NCBI RefSeq assembly: GCF_003856525.1
Contig: NZ_RJVQ01000016.1
Span: 1 to 43,028 of the forward strand
DNA length: 43,028 bases
Reading direction: 5' to 3'
DNA from: Vibrio viridaestus
Lineage (GTDB): Bacteria > Pseudomonadota > Gammaproteobacteria > Enterobacterales > Vibrionaceae
Below are positions 19,057 through 28,173 of this stretch, one piece after another. Numbering within the stretch: position 1 is the stretch's first letter; the number at the start of each line of letters is the position of its first letter. The translations under genes and the position numbers were made by a program. The notes beneath the pieces are model-generated. The model was not told the origin of the DNA. It made no database searches and worked only from the letters and a program-made list of their open reading frames with translations.

Positions 19057-20472
19057 TCAGCTCATTATCCAAGCAACCACGTAGACGATGATAAGCCCAA
19101 TGCATCCCATGATAACGCCCATTTTAGCCATATCTTTGCTGTCGATGAGGCCTGTAGAGTACGCAAGGGAATTAGGTGGTGTGGATACCGGAAGAATCAT
19201 TCCAAGCGAAGCGGAAAAAGCGACAACCACCAGTAAGCCTTGTAGTCCACCTACGTCATTGAGTGAACTCATTGACGAGCCAATAGCTGCGGCAATGGGC
19301 ATCAATAAGTTTGCCGTCGCTGTATTAGACATAAAGTTTGCCATTAACCAACATACAACGGATAAAGTAATTAACACCAATATAGGTGATAAGCTTTGAT
19401 AATTTATTGAGTGTGCCATCGCTGAAGCAAGCCCTGTTTCTTCAAGTCCTATTCCAATGGCAATACCGCCTGCAACTAACCAAAGAACATCCCAATTGAT
19501 TTGCTTTAGTTCTTCCTTGCCCATGATTCCTGTCAGCGTAAAAACAGCCAAAGGAATAATCGAAACCACATAAGTATTCATTCCATGTAACGAAGTTGTC
19601 ATCCAGAGAATAATGGTGAGAGCAAAAGTGATATAGACGGTAATTGCTCGCCAGGATTTACTAAACCCCCCCGATAGATTCAGTGTGATATTCGTTTCTC
19701 TGGAAGGGAACAGCTTCTGTAATAGGAACCAGGCAATCGTTAATTGCACGAGAACAAAAGGTAATCCCATTAACATCCAATTGAGGAAGCTAATACTGTT
19801 TTCTCCAGTGAGGTACTGAAGTGCTATTGCATTAGGCGGTGTTCCGATAGGAGTCGCAATACCTCCCGTATTGGCTGCAATAGGGATGCAGAGAACGAGC
19901 GCTTTCACTCCCTTATCCTGCTTGCTGGTGGAGGCTACGATAGGACCCAACAAAGCGAGCATCATAACGGTTGTTGCCGTATTGGACATGAACATGGAAA
20001 AACAGGCGGTAATAATCATTAAGCCCAACATAATGTACTTGGGATGGTGACCAAATGGCTTAAGAAGTACCCGCGCTAAATTATTGTCCAACTCGTATTT
20101 TGTTGCAGCAATTGCTAGTGCAAACCCACCCATAAATAAAATGATTATTGGTGACGAAAATGCTCCGAAGATATCAGTGTAGTTGATCAGTTCACCAAAT
20201 TTATGCCCTTCGGGTGGGGTTCTAAATAAATGTAACCCTTTGTTCGAAATCATAATAAGTTCGAGTGCGATAATCAGTATCGATGTGGCGAAGACTGGAA
20301 CGGGTTCAAGAACCCATAGTAGCGCAGCTAATAAAAAAATGGCGAGTAATCGGTGCTGTATTAGGGTCAGATCAGGTATGGGAATGCTATCAAGAGGCAT
20401 CATCAAAAGGATGATGGGAGGAAGGAAACAGAGTACGAGTTTAATCAGTTGTTGTACAGAAAGTTTCGCCAT
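19057..20472 (-). CDS. SLC13/DASS family sodium-coupled anion transporter
   Basis: The 471 residues form 11 or more membrane helices with the two SNT motifs of the DASS family, SNTATTVMMLALLGP (about 164) and SNTATANLLMPIA (about 389). These bind sodium and substrate carboxylates. PIGTPPNAIA and VSTPPNSLAY are the paired re-entrant motifs. Relatives import succinate, malate, citrate or sulfate together with sodium, which suits a marine bacterium. The exact substrate is not predictable here. The gene lies 78 bases upstream of the DMT permease on the same strand, and the two may be cotranscribed. Confidence 0.9.
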   Translation of the reverse strand: MAKLSVQQLIKLVLCFLPPIILLMMPLDSIPIPDLTLIQHRLLAIFLLAALLWVLEPVPVFATSILIIALELIMISNKGLHLFRTPPEGHKFGELINYTDIFGAFSSPIIILFMGGFALAIAATKYELDNNLARVLLKPFGHHPKYIMLGLMIITACFSMFMSNTATTVMMLALLGPIVASTSKQDKGVKALVLCIPIAANTGGIATPIGTPPNAIALQYLTGENSISFLNWMLMGLPFVLVQLTIAWFLLQKLFPSRETNITLNLSGGFSKSWRAITVYITFALTIILWMTTSLHGMNTYVVSIIPLAVFTLTGIMGKEELKQINWDVLWLVAGGIAIGIGLEETGLASAMAHSINYQSLSPILVLITLSVVCWLMANFMSNTATANLLMPIAAAIGSSMSSLNDVGGLQGLLVVVAFSASLGMILPVSTPPNSLAYSTGLIDSKDMAKMGVIMGCIGLIIVYVVAWIMS

Positions 20473-20612
20473 AGCCTATGCTCTCAATACCAAATTTATA
20501 GCCATAATGTAGCGAGAGTCAGTACGTTTGTAATCGAGGTGGGTTATATTTTTCGAACTTGATAGGAATATTCGACCCAATCATTGGCACGGATCAAACA
20601 TTTTAATTTACA

Positions 20613-20637
20613 GCCAGATGCATGAGATGCATCTGGC
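20613..20637 (-). terminator. Hairpin downstream of psd
   Basis: A perfect 11 bp inverted repeat, GCCAGATGCAT (20613-20623) with ATGCATCTGGC (20627-20637), has a GAG loop. It lies 13 bases after the psd stop on the minus strand. No convincing T-run follows, so it may stabilise the psd mRNA end rather than terminate. Confidence 0.5.
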
Positions 20638-20650
20638 CGTGAATTCAGGA

Positions 20651-21508
20651 TTAGGCTTTGTGTGCGTATGGCGTACCCATTACGGTGGGAAGCTCTACAT
20701 TCATCTTGTCATCGAAGTGAATTTGGTCTTTGGCAAATAAGTTGATAACCGTTGATCCAAGTTTGAATCTCCCCATTTCTTCACCCTTTTGCAGTTTAAT
20801 TGCTTTTTCTCCTGATTCTGGATAGTTCCAGCGATGTATTACGTTACCACGGGGTGGAGTGACTGTTCCCGCCCAGACTAATTCGATGCTCCCGACAATG
20901 GTTGCTCCAACCAATATCTGAGCCATGGGACCAAATGGCGTATCGAATATGCAAACAACCCGTTCATTTCGAGCAAAAAGATTGGGTACATTTTGGGCTG
21001 TCAGTGGATTTACCGAGAATAAATCTCCCGGAATATAAATCATTTGTCTCAATACACCATCGCATGGCATGTGAACGCGGTGATAATCTCGCGGTGATAG
21101 GTAAATAGTGGCAAATCCACCATCAGTGAACTCTTCCGATAAAGATTTATCTCCACCAAGCAATTCAAGAGCCGTATAGGTATGTCCCTTCGCCTGAATA
21201 AGACTACCATCAACAATCGGACCAAATTGACTGACTGCTCCGTCTGCAGGATGGACCAATACATCTTCACCAATAGCGATCGGACGAGAGCCATATTTTA
21301 GTTCTCGGGTAAAAAAGTCATTGAACGTCGCATATGAGGCTGGTTCAGGGTTCTTGGCCTCGTTCATATTGACATTATATTGTTTGATAAACAGTTTAAT
21401 GATCGCGGTTGTTATTTTTCCCGCTTTTGCTGCTGCTAATTTACCGACTAGGCGAGTTAGAGCATGTTTAGGTAGCCAATACTGCAGGCCAATTTTAAAT
21501 TTATCCAT
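20651..21508 (-). CDS. psd: Phosphatidylserine decarboxylase proenzyme
   Basis: Psd is an inner-membrane enzyme that makes phosphatidylethanolamine. The proenzyme cleaves itself at the LGST motif, and the new N-terminal serine becomes a pyruvoyl group. The motif is present at residues 250-253 with cleavage between G251 and S252. The self-cleavage triad partners D89 (VHPADG) and H143/H146 ([11 protein letters not shown]) are also present. Length 285 is normal for the bacterial type. It lies downstream of rsgA on the same strand with 72 bases between, as in E. coli, where rsgA and psd are neighbours. Confidence 0.97.
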   Translation of the reverse strand: MDKFKIGLQYWLPKHALTRLVGKLAAAKAGKITTAIIKLFIKQYNVNMNEAKNPEPASYATFNDFFTRELKYGSRPIAIGEDVLVHPADGAVSQFGPIVDGSLIQAKGHTYTALELLGGDKSLSEEFTDGGFATIYLSPRDYHRVHMPCDGVLRQMIYIPGDLFSVNPLTAQNVPNLFARNERVVCIFDTPFGPMAQILVGATIVGSIELVWAGTVTPPRGNVIHRWNYPESGEKAIKLQKGEEMGRFKLGSTVINLFAKDQIHFDDKMNVELPTVMGTPYAHKA

Positions 21509-21526
21509 AGTCTACAAATCCAATTG

Positions 21527-21551
21527 CAGCTTGAATCGTATATTCAAGCTG
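21527..21551. repeat. Inverted repeat between rsgA and psd
   Basis: CAGCTTGAAT (21527-21536) and ATTCAAGCTG (21542-21551) form a perfect 10 bp stem with a 5-base loop. It is in the short rsgA-psd spacer. It is a possible mRNA processing or attenuation point, without a clear T-run on the minus strand. Confidence 0.5.
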
Positions 21552-21580
21552 TAAAATCTAACGTAAATGAGTGAGGAAAA

Positions 21581-22642
21581 TTACAAATCTTGCTTCTTAC
21601 TTTTTGAATACTGTCGGTTGGCTTTATTTTCCGACATGCTGTCTAAAATTCTGTGATAATTATCGAAACGAATCTTACTGATTTCACCTTTTTCAACCGC
21701 TTCTCGTATGATACAGCCTGGATCATCTAAGTGTTTACAATCTCTGAATTTGCAGCCATTTAAATAGGGGCCGAATTCTTTATAGGACTGAGTTATTTCT
21801 TCTGCGGTTAGGTGCCATAGTCCGAATTCACGAACTCCAGGAGAGTCAATTAAGTCGCCACCACTCGGAAGGTGATACAGTTTTGCTGCCGTTGTAGTGT
21901 GTTGCCCTAAACCAGACGTTTTCGACACTTCACCTTCTTCTATTACTTCATCGAGGTCGGGAAGAATAGCATTGACTAAACTAGACTTGCCTACTCCAGA
22001 CTGACCAACAAAGATATTTACCTTATCTTTAAGGCAGATTTCGAGATCGGATAAGCCTTCTTTGGTTTCACGACTGACAAACAGAACTCGGTATCCTAGC
22101 GCTTGATAAATATCGAGCTTTTCTTGATAAAGATCTCGAGTGTCTGGTTCCAATAAATCGACCTTATTCAGTACTAAGAGTGGTTGAATTTCTAGAAGTT
22201 CAGACACAATCAGGTAACGATCGATGATGTTTAGCGATAATTCAGGAAGAACTGAAGAGACGATAATCATTTGATCGACGTTTGCTGCTACAGGTTTAAG
22301 ACCATCGTAGTAATCGGGTCTGGTCAGAACCGATGTTCTTGGCTCAACAGCCTCTACAACACCAGAAATACCAGCCATACATTCTATGCCAGCGCGCCAG
22401 ACGACTTTATCTCCGGATACTAACGTCTCAATACCTCGTCGTAGATTGCAACGGTGTATTTCGCCAGTTTCCAGATCTTCAATGTCTGCGTGTTGACCGA
22501 ATCGAGTAATGACTAAACCGGGTTGAGTTGAGCCAAGCATTGAATCATCCCACTCTGGAATATCATCTTGCTTTAATCTTTTACTCTGATTATGTCGGAC
22601 TCTACGGACCTGACCTTTGGTAAGCTTTTTCTTTTTCGCCAC
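21581..22642 (-). CDS. rsgA: Ribosome biogenesis GTPase RsgA
   Basis: RsgA is a circularly permuted GTPase that assists late maturation of the 30S subunit. The start is a GTG at 22642 ([22 protein letters not shown]), with a basic N-terminal tail followed by an OB-fold (about 40-105). The permuted order is seen directly: G4 NKVD (159-162) comes before G1 GQSGVGKS (213-220) and G3 DSPG (266-269). The zinc ligands C297, C302, H304 and C310 form the C-terminal finger. The 353 residues are full length. It is divergent from orn and upstream of psd. Confidence 0.97.
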   Translation of the reverse strand: MAKKKKLTKGQVRRVRHNQSKRLKQDDIPEWDDSMLGSTQPGLVITRFGQHADIEDLETGEIHRCNLRRGIETLVSGDKVVWRAGIECMAGISGVVEAVEPRTSVLTRPDYYDGLKPVAANVDQMIIVSSVLPELSLNIIDRYLIVSELLEIQPLLVLNKVDLLEPDTRDLYQEKLDIYQALGYRVLFVSRETKEGLSDLEICLKDKVNIFVGQSGVGKSSLVNAILPDLDEVIEEGEVSKTSGLGQHTTTAAKLYHLPSGGDLIDSPGVREFGLWHLTAEEITQSYKEFGPYLNGCKFRDCKHLDDPGCIIREAVEKGEISKIRFDNYHRILDSMSENKANRQYSKSKKQDL

Positions 22643-22784
22643 TATAAGAATCTTTTAAAATGAATTATCGAAAATAAACGATACATCACTGTTGTGCATT
22701 TGATGCACCAGTGTACCAGAGGTATCTTGTTTATAGAAATCTGCGGTATAGTACCGTTTTTATTCTCAAAGTATAGGTAAGCGC

Positions 22785-23330
22785 ATGGCCTCTAACGATC
22801 AAAATTTGATATGGATTGATTTAGAAATGACCGGGTTAGACCCTGAGATCCATAAAATCATCGAGATAGCTACGATTGTCACAGATAGTGAGTTAAACAT
22901 CTTAGCTGAGGGGCCGGTACTTGCGGTACATCAGTCCGATGATGAGTTGGATAAGATGGATGAGTGGTGTACAACAACCCATACAAACAGCGGCTTAGTA
23001 AAAAGAGTAAGAGATAGTTCTGTCTCGGAAGAAGAGGCGGTTAAGCAAACTATCGACTTCTTATCAAATTGGGTACCGAAAGGTAAGTCTCCAATTTGTG
23101 GTAACAGTATCGGACAGGACCGCCGCTTCTTGGTGAAGTATATGCCTGATCTAGAGGATTATTTTCATTATCGCTATTTGGACGTCAGTACTCTTAAGGA
23201 ACTAACGCGTCGTTGGAAGCCCGAAGTATTGGATGGTTTTAAGAAACAGGGCAGCCATCTTGCGTTAGATGACATTCGCGAATCGATTGCAGAATTACGC
23301 TATTACAGAGAGACTATTTTTAAGATCTAA
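22785..23330 (+). CDS. orn: Oligoribonuclease
   Basis: Orn degrades di- and oligoribonucleotides left by other RNases, including pGpG from cyclic-di-GMP turnover. The product has 181 residues, as in E. coli. The DEDD exonuclease motifs are visible: D12 and E14 in [24 protein letters not shown], and [10 protein letters not shown] near the C-terminus. It is divergent from rsgA across 142 bases and lies upstream of the tRNA array, the same neighbourhood as in E. coli. Confidence 0.98.
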   Translation: MASNDQNLIWIDLEMTGLDPEIHKIIEIATIVTDSELNILAEGPVLAVHQSDDELDKMDEWCTTTHTNSGLVKRVRDSSVSEEEAVKQTIDFLSNWVPKGKSPICGNSIGQDRRFLVKYMPDLEDYFHYRYLDVSTLKELTRRWKPEVLDGFKKQGSHLALDDIRESIAELRYYRETIFKI

Positions 23331-23422
23331 TCGTTTCTATTCGTTTCCACTGCGTAAATAAGAGTGTTTTGATGGTTTTTTGTTCTAACAGAAAAAAAAT
23401 ACCGTTTTTTTTAAAGAAAGAC

Positions 23423-23450
23423 TTGCATCCAACTAAAATGCTCTTATAAT
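23423..23450 (+). promoter_or_regulatory. Promoter of the tRNA-Gly/fMet operon
   Basis: TTGCAT (23423-23428), a 16-base spacer and a perfect TATAAT (23445-23450) precede the first tRNA by 33 bases. The following TCGCAGCCC is a G+C-rich discriminator of the kind seen in stable RNA promoters under stringent control. That regulation is inferred. Confidence 0.8.
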
Positions 23451-23483
23451 TCGCAGCCCTGAACGATGCAAAGCATCTATAAG

Positions 23484-23559
23484 GCGACACTAGCTCAGTT
23501 GGTAGAGCGCAACCTTGCCAAGGTTGAGGTCACGAGTTCGAACCTCGTGTGTCGCTCCA
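23484..23559 (+). tRNA. tRNA-Gly (GCC), copy 1
   Basis: The 76-base gene includes the encoded CCA. The acceptor stem GCGACAC/GTGTCGC, anticodon GCC in CTTGCCAA, and GTTCGAAC in the T arm are all intact. It is the first member of a three-unit tandem array and is identical in sequence to copies 2 and 3. Confidence 0.98.
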
Positions 23560-23599
23560 GAATTTAAAAGTAGTGGTGTTAAATCCGTTACTTAATGGA

Positions 23600-23676
<77 letters not shown>

Positions 23677-23716
23677 ATTTATACAGGAAACATGCGGTGT
23701 CATGTTTATCCGCGAA

Positions 23717-23792
23717 GCGACACTAGCTCAGTTGGTAGAGCGCAACCTTGCCAAGGTTGAGGTCACGAGTTCGAACCTCGTGTGTCGCTCCA
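23717..23792 (+). tRNA. tRNA-Gly (GCC), copy 2
   Basis: Second identical copy, 233 bases after the first. It has the same anticodon GCC and an encoded CCA. Confidence 0.98.
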
Positions 23793-23832
23793 GTTTCAAA
23801 GTAATGACTTCTTAATGGGTCTTACTCATGGA

Positions 23833-23909
<77 letters not shown>

Positions 23910-23948
23910 ATTATTTAGACAGCATGCAATGTCATGTTCGTCCACAAA

Positions 23949-24024
23949 GCGACACTAGCTCAGTTGGTAGAGCGCAACCTTGCCAAGGTTGAGGTCACGA
24001 GTTCGAACCTCGTGTGTCGCTCCA
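23949..24024 (+). tRNA. tRNA-Gly (GCC), copy 3
   Basis: Third identical copy, 232 bases after the second. It has anticodon GCC and an encoded CCA. Confidence 0.98.
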
Positions 24025-24064
24025 GTTTTAAAGTAATGACTTCTTAATAGGTCTTACTCATGGA

Positions 24065-24141
<77 letters not shown>

Positions 24142-24637
24142 ATTCAATTCTTTTGCTCTTTTCATTAATGCTGAGAAGCATCATCTAAAATAATCCAATA
24201 AGGATTATACAATTCATAAGTTCGAGTTGTACTCGATATATATTCACAACCAATTGCCTTATTTAGCGGGTTCTCTAGCGAATTATATTATTTCATTAAC
24301 AGAGTTATCCACAAATAACACTTGTGGATAACTCTGTTATTAATCTGTAATTTTGTTGCGGCTTGAGCGAAAAAGCAAAAGATCTTGTAAAAAGGCGTGT
24401 TGATGGTTATTAATTCTTGCCTTGTGTAACTGCTTGTAAAATATATATTTTTTATTTAAATGCTGCTGATCTTAAATTAATAATAATGATCTTGACATCT
24501 AAAAAAATTGATCGTAGGACTCAACGATTCTTGTGATTAACTTTTTTTGATGTTTAAAAATATAGAATATGCAAAAAGTTTTTCCACACTGTATTTATTT
24601 TGAAATTGAAATCAAATTGAAATCTAAAATCTCATTA
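24142..24637. other. 496 bp AT-rich gap with five DnaA-box-like sites, datA-like candidate
   Basis: No coding frame or RNA gene is visible here. It contains two perfect DnaA boxes (24305-24313 plus, 24323-24331 minus). A third box, TTTTCCACA (24580-24588 plus), fits the relaxed consensus TTWTNCACA. Two sites match that consensus at 8 of 9 positions: ATATTCACA (24240-24248 plus) and TGTGATTAA (24532-24540 minus). Four GATC sites lie within 24381-24513. In E. coli the datA locus, which binds DnaA and promotes hydrolysis of its ATP, lies (from memory) between the tRNA-Gly operon after orn and queG, the same neighbourhood. I found no convincing IHF site. The function is inferred from boxes and synteny. 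Confidence 0.55.
24297..24339. repeat. 18 bp perfect inverted repeat containing two consensus DnaA boxes
   Basis: The left arm at 24297-24314 (TAACAGAGTTATCCACAA) and the right arm at 24322-24339 are exact reverse complements around a 7-base centre, ATAACAC. Each arm holds the 9-mer TTATCCACA, the highest-affinity DnaA box sequence, so two boxes face each other. The symmetry extends 8 bases outside and one base inside the boxes. Confidence 0.9.
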
Positions 24638-25750
24638 TTAAGCATCCCTTGGTAACCCTTTTTCAACAATCCTTATCAGGCGAGCGTGTGCTCTTGATGG
24701 GGAGTTATCTTTTATTGCTTGTTGTTCCATAGCCCAATCTACATGAACGTCTAGCAGCGGAGAAAAGCCTTTTCTCGCTTCAAGGGCCATAATTAGTGTA
24801 GGCGAAAATGGCGCATTTCCCATCGCAATAGCAATATTTCTTAACCATTGTTCGTGACCTATTCTTCTTATCGGCGAGCCTTCCAGATTTTTGAGAAAGG
24901 TTTTTTCATCCCAAGAGAACAGATCAATCAAGCTTGGATTATCAAATACAGAGCGACGCGAAAAATCGCTTTGATTCGTTAATGGTGATACTCGATTCCA
25001 AGGACAAACGAGTTGGCAGTCATCACATCCATAAATGCGATTGCCCATAGGCTTGCGAAATTCTTCAGGAATGACTCCCGAGTACTCAATGGTCAAGTAG
25101 GAAATGCATTTACGAGAGTCTATAACACCATCAGAGATAATGGCATTGGTTGGACATGATGTCTTACAAGCTTGGCACTTACCACATTGATTTTTACTAG
25201 GACTGTCGACAGGTAATGGAATATTGACCAACAGTTCTCCCAGAAAAAACCATGAGCCAACGTCTTCATCTAAAATAATAGAGTGCTTGCCTGTCCAGCC
25301 CAAGCCAGCATTCTGTGCGAGTGGTCTTTCAAGTATTGGTGCTGAGTCAACAAAAGGTCGAAATTGTAACGTTTCCGCTTCAGCTTGGATTTTCTCACCC
25401 AATTTTTTGAGTTGGGTCCTCACGACTTTGTGGTAATCACGCCCTAATGCATAACGACTTATGTATCCCAACTCAGGATTATTTAATGTCGAAGCGAATT
25501 GAGCATTTTCTGGAAGATAGTGCATACGGGCGCTGATAACACGAATGGTTCCAGGCAATAGTTCATCGGGGCGAGCACGCATCATTCCATGCCTTTCCAT
25601 CCAGTCCATGTCTCCGTGATACCCTGCATCCAGCCAATCTTGTAATGCTTGCTCATGCTCACTAAGATCCACGTCGGCAATCCCCACTTTTTCGAATCCG
25701 AGCTCTTTTGCCCAAATTTTAATTTTGTTTGCGAGTTCTTGATAATCCAT
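24638..25750 (-). CDS. queG: Epoxyqueuosine reductase QueG
   Basis: QueG reduces epoxyqueuosine to queuosine at the wobble position of tRNAs with GUN anticodons, using cobalamin and two 4Fe-4S clusters. The product has 370 residues (E. coli 379). The catalytic aspartate is in RPFVDSAP (D135). Cluster cysteines are C189, C192, C195 and C199, then C215, and C242, C245 and C249 (CDDCQLVCPWNR). The ATG is at 25750. It is convergent with the tRNA array across the DnaA-box gap and divergent from tsaE. Confidence 0.97.
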   Translation of the reverse strand: MDYQELANKIKIWAKELGFEKVGIADVDLSEHEQALQDWLDAGYHGDMDWMERHGMMRARPDELLPGTIRVISARMHYLPENAQFASTLNNPELGYISRYALGRDYHKVVRTQLKKLGEKIQAEAETLQFRPFVDSAPILERPLAQNAGLGWTGKHSIILDEDVGSWFFLGELLVNIPLPVDSPSKNQCGKCQACKTSCPTNAIISDGVIDSRKCISYLTIEYSGVIPEEFRKPMGNRIYGCDDCQLVCPWNRVSPLTNQSDFSRRSVFDNPSLIDLFSWDEKTFLKNLEGSPIRRIGHEQWLRNIAIAMGNAPFSPTLIMALEARKGFSPLLDVHVDWAMEQQAIKDNSPSRAHARLIRIVEKGLPRDA

Positions 25751-25965
25751 ACGGAATCTTAGGTAGTATAAGGGGGCGAGATCTTAACGGATCTTAAGTT
25801 TAGGATCTAGGATGTGAATGGTAAATGATTGTCGAGTTTATTTGATTCTGAAGCGAAGATTTTCGATGAACAAACACTTCTTCACTTGTGTCGTAAATCT
25901 ATCCCAGTTTACTATTTGGTTTTGTGAAAATTATGAATTAATACCTGCTAGAGAAAATATTCGTT
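25751..25965. other. queG-tsaE divergent spacer, no gene seen
   Basis: These 215 bases separate queG and tsaE, which are transcribed away from each other. I find no ORF or RNA gene and no recognisable remnant of nnr, the gene found here in E. coli. Promoters for both flanking genes should lie here, but none stands out. Confidence 0.6.
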
Positions 25966-26424
25966 ATGAAGACATTATTTCATTTAAAAAATGAAGCCGA
26001 AACCATCAACTTAGGTCAAGTTTTATCAGGACTTTGCTCTCAGCAGACAACTATATATCTTCATGGTGATCTTGGTGCCGGAAAAACAACGTTTAGCCGT
26101 GGTTTTATCCGTTCTTTGGGCCATGATGGTAATGTAAAGAGTCCAACTTATACTTTGGTTGAACCTTACCACTTAGGAGCCTGGCAGGTTTATCATTTCG
26201 ATCTTTACCGATTATCTGATCCCGAAGAACTCGAATTTATGGGAATCAGAGATTACTTCACATCCGACGCAATCTGTTTAGTTGAGTGGCCTGAAAAGGG
26301 TGCTGGCTGGTTACCTGAATGTGACGTTAGCATTGATATCCGTTACGATGGTGAACAGCGAATCGCCGAATTATCTGGCCATTCTGAGTATGGAAATCAA
26401 TTACTGAGTCAGTTAGAGATATGA
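25966..26424 (+). CDS. tsaE: tRNA threonylcarbamoyladenosine biosynthesis ATPase TsaE
   Basis: TsaE is the ATPase that recycles the TsaBD complex making t6A37 in ANN-decoding tRNAs. The 152-residue product has the Walker A motif GDLGAGKTT (34-42) followed by [10 protein letters not shown] and FDLYRL, the family signature. Its TGA overlaps the ATG of amiB (ATGA), so the two are translationally coupled. In E. coli nnr (yjeF) stands between queG and tsaE; it is absent here. Confidence 0.97.
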   Translation: MKTLFHLKNEAETINLGQVLSGLCSQQTTIYLHGDLGAGKTTFSRGFIRSLGHDGNVKSPTYTLVEPYHLGAWQVYHFDLYRLSDPEELEFMGIRDYFTSDAICLVEWPEKGAGWLPECDVSIDIRYDGEQRIAELSGHSEYGNQLLSQLEI

Positions 26425-28169
26425 ATTTCTTGAAGTACTGTGGAATAAAAAGCCATTGTGTATGGTTAGCTTTAATTATTGGAATGATTACCAGCTCATC
26501 ACTTTATGCAAATACATTAAAGAATTTTCGAGTTTGGCCATCTCCAGATGAAACAAGAGTGGTAATTGATCTATCAGATGAAGCTCATTTTACCTATTTT
26601 ACGTTGACTAATCCGGATCGTTTAGTCGTTGATGTTCAGGACTCGAACTCGGTCGCAAAGCTTCCGATGAATGTCAGGAAAAGCCCTGTTTTAAGCCGGA
26701 TTCGTAAAAGTACCCCACCCAGTAAGGGGACTTATCGGTTGGTGTTTGAGCTAAAGAAGAAAACGTCGCCAGAGCTGTTTAAGCTCGCACCGACGCCGAA
26801 AGGAGAATACGGGCATCGCTTAGTTGTTGATTTGCCGCATGGTGCTCAATCTGGGGGTAATACTGTTGTTACTAAAGAGGAACAACCTTCTAGTACTGAA
26901 GCTCCGAAACAGATCTCAAGAGATGCCTCTCAATTTTATGGTAACAGCGATATTGTTGTTGCTATAGACGCCGGACACGGCGGTGAGGACCCTGGTTCAA
27001 TTGGACCTGCTGGACATTATGAAAAAAATGTGACGTTTAGTATTGCTAAGAAACTAGAAGCGCAAATTGATGCGATTCCTGGAATGAAAGCGGTTATGAC
27101 TCGCAATGGTGATTATTATGTCAACCTCAATAAACGTTCTGAAATAGCACGCAAGAATAAAGCGCATTTGTTAATTTCAATTCACGCTGATGCATTCCGA
27201 ACGCCTCAGCCGCGTGGCGCATCTGTCTTTGTTCTTAATACTCGACGGGCGAATACTGAAATTTCTAAGTGGGTCGAAGATCATGAACGTCAGTCCGAGT
27301 TATTAGGTGGCGCGGGTCAGGTTCTTGCTAAAAATAATAACGATAAAAACGTGAGTCAAACGCTACTCGATTTACAGTTTAGCCATTCACAGAAAGAAGG
27401 GTATAAACTTGCAACGGATATTATTGGGGAATTAAAGCAGGTTGCTCATATGCATAAGAGCAGTCCAGTTAATGCTAGTTTGGCCGTACTTAAATCTCCA
27501 GATATCCCTTCAGTTTTGGTTGAAACAGGTTTTATCTCAAACCCTACCGAAGAGCGACTTCTTTTCCAAAGAACTCATCAGGATAAAATCGCCCGAGCTC
27601 TATCGAAAGCGATTGTGGAATACTTCAACGATAATCCCCCCGAAGGGACACTATTTGCGAATCGTAACAAGGCTAGGAAGCATAAGGTATCTTCCGGAGA
27701 GTCATTGTCTCTTATTGCACAAAAATATGGTTCAAGCGTCGATGATCTGATGTCTGCTAATAATTTAAAATCATCCAGTTTGAATGTTGGACAGGTACTT
27801 ATCATCCCATCGCAAGGCGGCAGTATCTCTGTACCGGTGATTAAAAATCCGGTTGAAACAGAGGTAGTTACCCATACCGTTGATAAAGGCGAGTTTCTTG
27901 GCTTGATTGCCAACAAATATAAAGTCTCTGTTGATGCAATTAAAAAAGAAAATAATCTCTCTTCTAATGTATTACGTGTTGGACAAAAGCTGAAAATAAC
28001 CGTGACATTAAAAGATAAACCTGTCCGTAAACATAAAGTTGCTCGCGGAGAATACCTTGGCAAAATTGCTGGCGATTACAATGTGAGTATTGATAATTTA
28101 CGACAAGTAAATCAGCTAAAATCTGACTCGCTCAGAGTTGGACAGGTTTTAGTGATTCCGAATAGGTAG
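26421..28169 (+). CDS. amiB: N-acetylmuramoyl-L-alanine amidase AmiB with three LysM repeats
   Basis: AmiB is a periplasmic zinc amidase that cuts the peptide from muramic acid and splits septal murein when activated by EnvC or NlpD. A signal peptide ends near LYA (28-30). An AMIN domain (about 33-140) targets the septum. The amidase_3 domain (about 176-405) has [12 protein letters not shown] (H186), E201, SIHADA and VLVETGF. Three LysM modules start at about 421, 485 and 538, with HKV or HTV, a conserved GE and VGQ in each. Length 582 exceeds that of E. coli AmiB (445, as I recall) mainly through the LysM region. It overlaps tsaE; mutL follows after 4 bases. Confidence 0.97.
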   Translation: MNFLKYCGIKSHCVWLALIIGMITSSSLYANTLKNFRVWPSPDETRVVIDLSDEAHFTYFTLTNPDRLVVDVQDSNSVAKLPMNVRKSPVLSRIRKSTPPSKGTYRLVFELKKKTSPELFKLAPTPKGEYGHRLVVDLPHGAQSGGNTVVTKEEQPSSTEAPKQISRDASQFYGNSDIVVAIDAGHGGEDPGSIGPAGHYEKNVTFSIAKKLEAQIDAIPGMKAVMTRNGDYYVNLNKRSEIARKNKAHLLISIHADAFRTPQPRGASVFVLNTRRANTEISKWVEDHERQSELLGGAGQVLAKNNNDKNVSQTLLDLQFSHSQKEGYKLATDIIGELKQVAHMHKSSPVNASLAVLKSPDIPSVLVETGFISNPTEERLLFQRTHQDKIARALSKAIVEYFNDNPPEGTLFANRNKARKHKVSSGESLSLIAQKYGSSVDDLMSANNLKSSSLNVGQVLIIPSQGGSISVPVIKNPVETEVVTHTVDKGEFLGLIANKYKVSVDAIKKENNLSSNVLRVGQKLKITVTLKDKPVRKHKVARGEYLGKIAGDYNVSIDNLRQVNQLKSDSLRVGQVLVIPNR

Positions 28170-28173
28170 AAAA

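Noticed and set aside
19088-19399. 103-codon plus-strand frame within the SLC13 transporter gene
   Set aside because: The transporter frame on the other strand has full family motifs. This frame shows none.
20183-20512. 109-codon plus-strand frame at the SLC13 gene start
   Set aside because: It is an antisense shadow with no recognisable domain.
22723-22752. orn promoter with TATAGT as -10
   Set aside because: The only decent -35 (TTGTTT) is 14 bases away, too short to support a call.
24297-24340. Inverted repeat taken as the intrinsic terminator of the tRNA operon
   Set aside because: The stem is only moderately G+C and is followed by TTAATCTG rather than a T-run. The two perfect DnaA boxes explain it better, though a termination role is not excluded.
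24470-24520. RctB-type (crtS or ori2) 12-mers
   Set aside because: The GATCTT motifs do not match the RctB pattern I remember. In V. cholerae crtS is, as I recall, elsewhere on chromosome I.
24381-24640. IHF binding site in the DnaA-box gap
   Set aside because: The best candidate, around AAAAAAATTGATC (24501-24513), misses two positions of the 13-base consensus, too weak to call in AT-rich DNA.
27578-28063. 161-codon minus-strand frame within amiB
   Set aside because: It is antisense to the LysM repeats, which are clearly coding on the plus strand.
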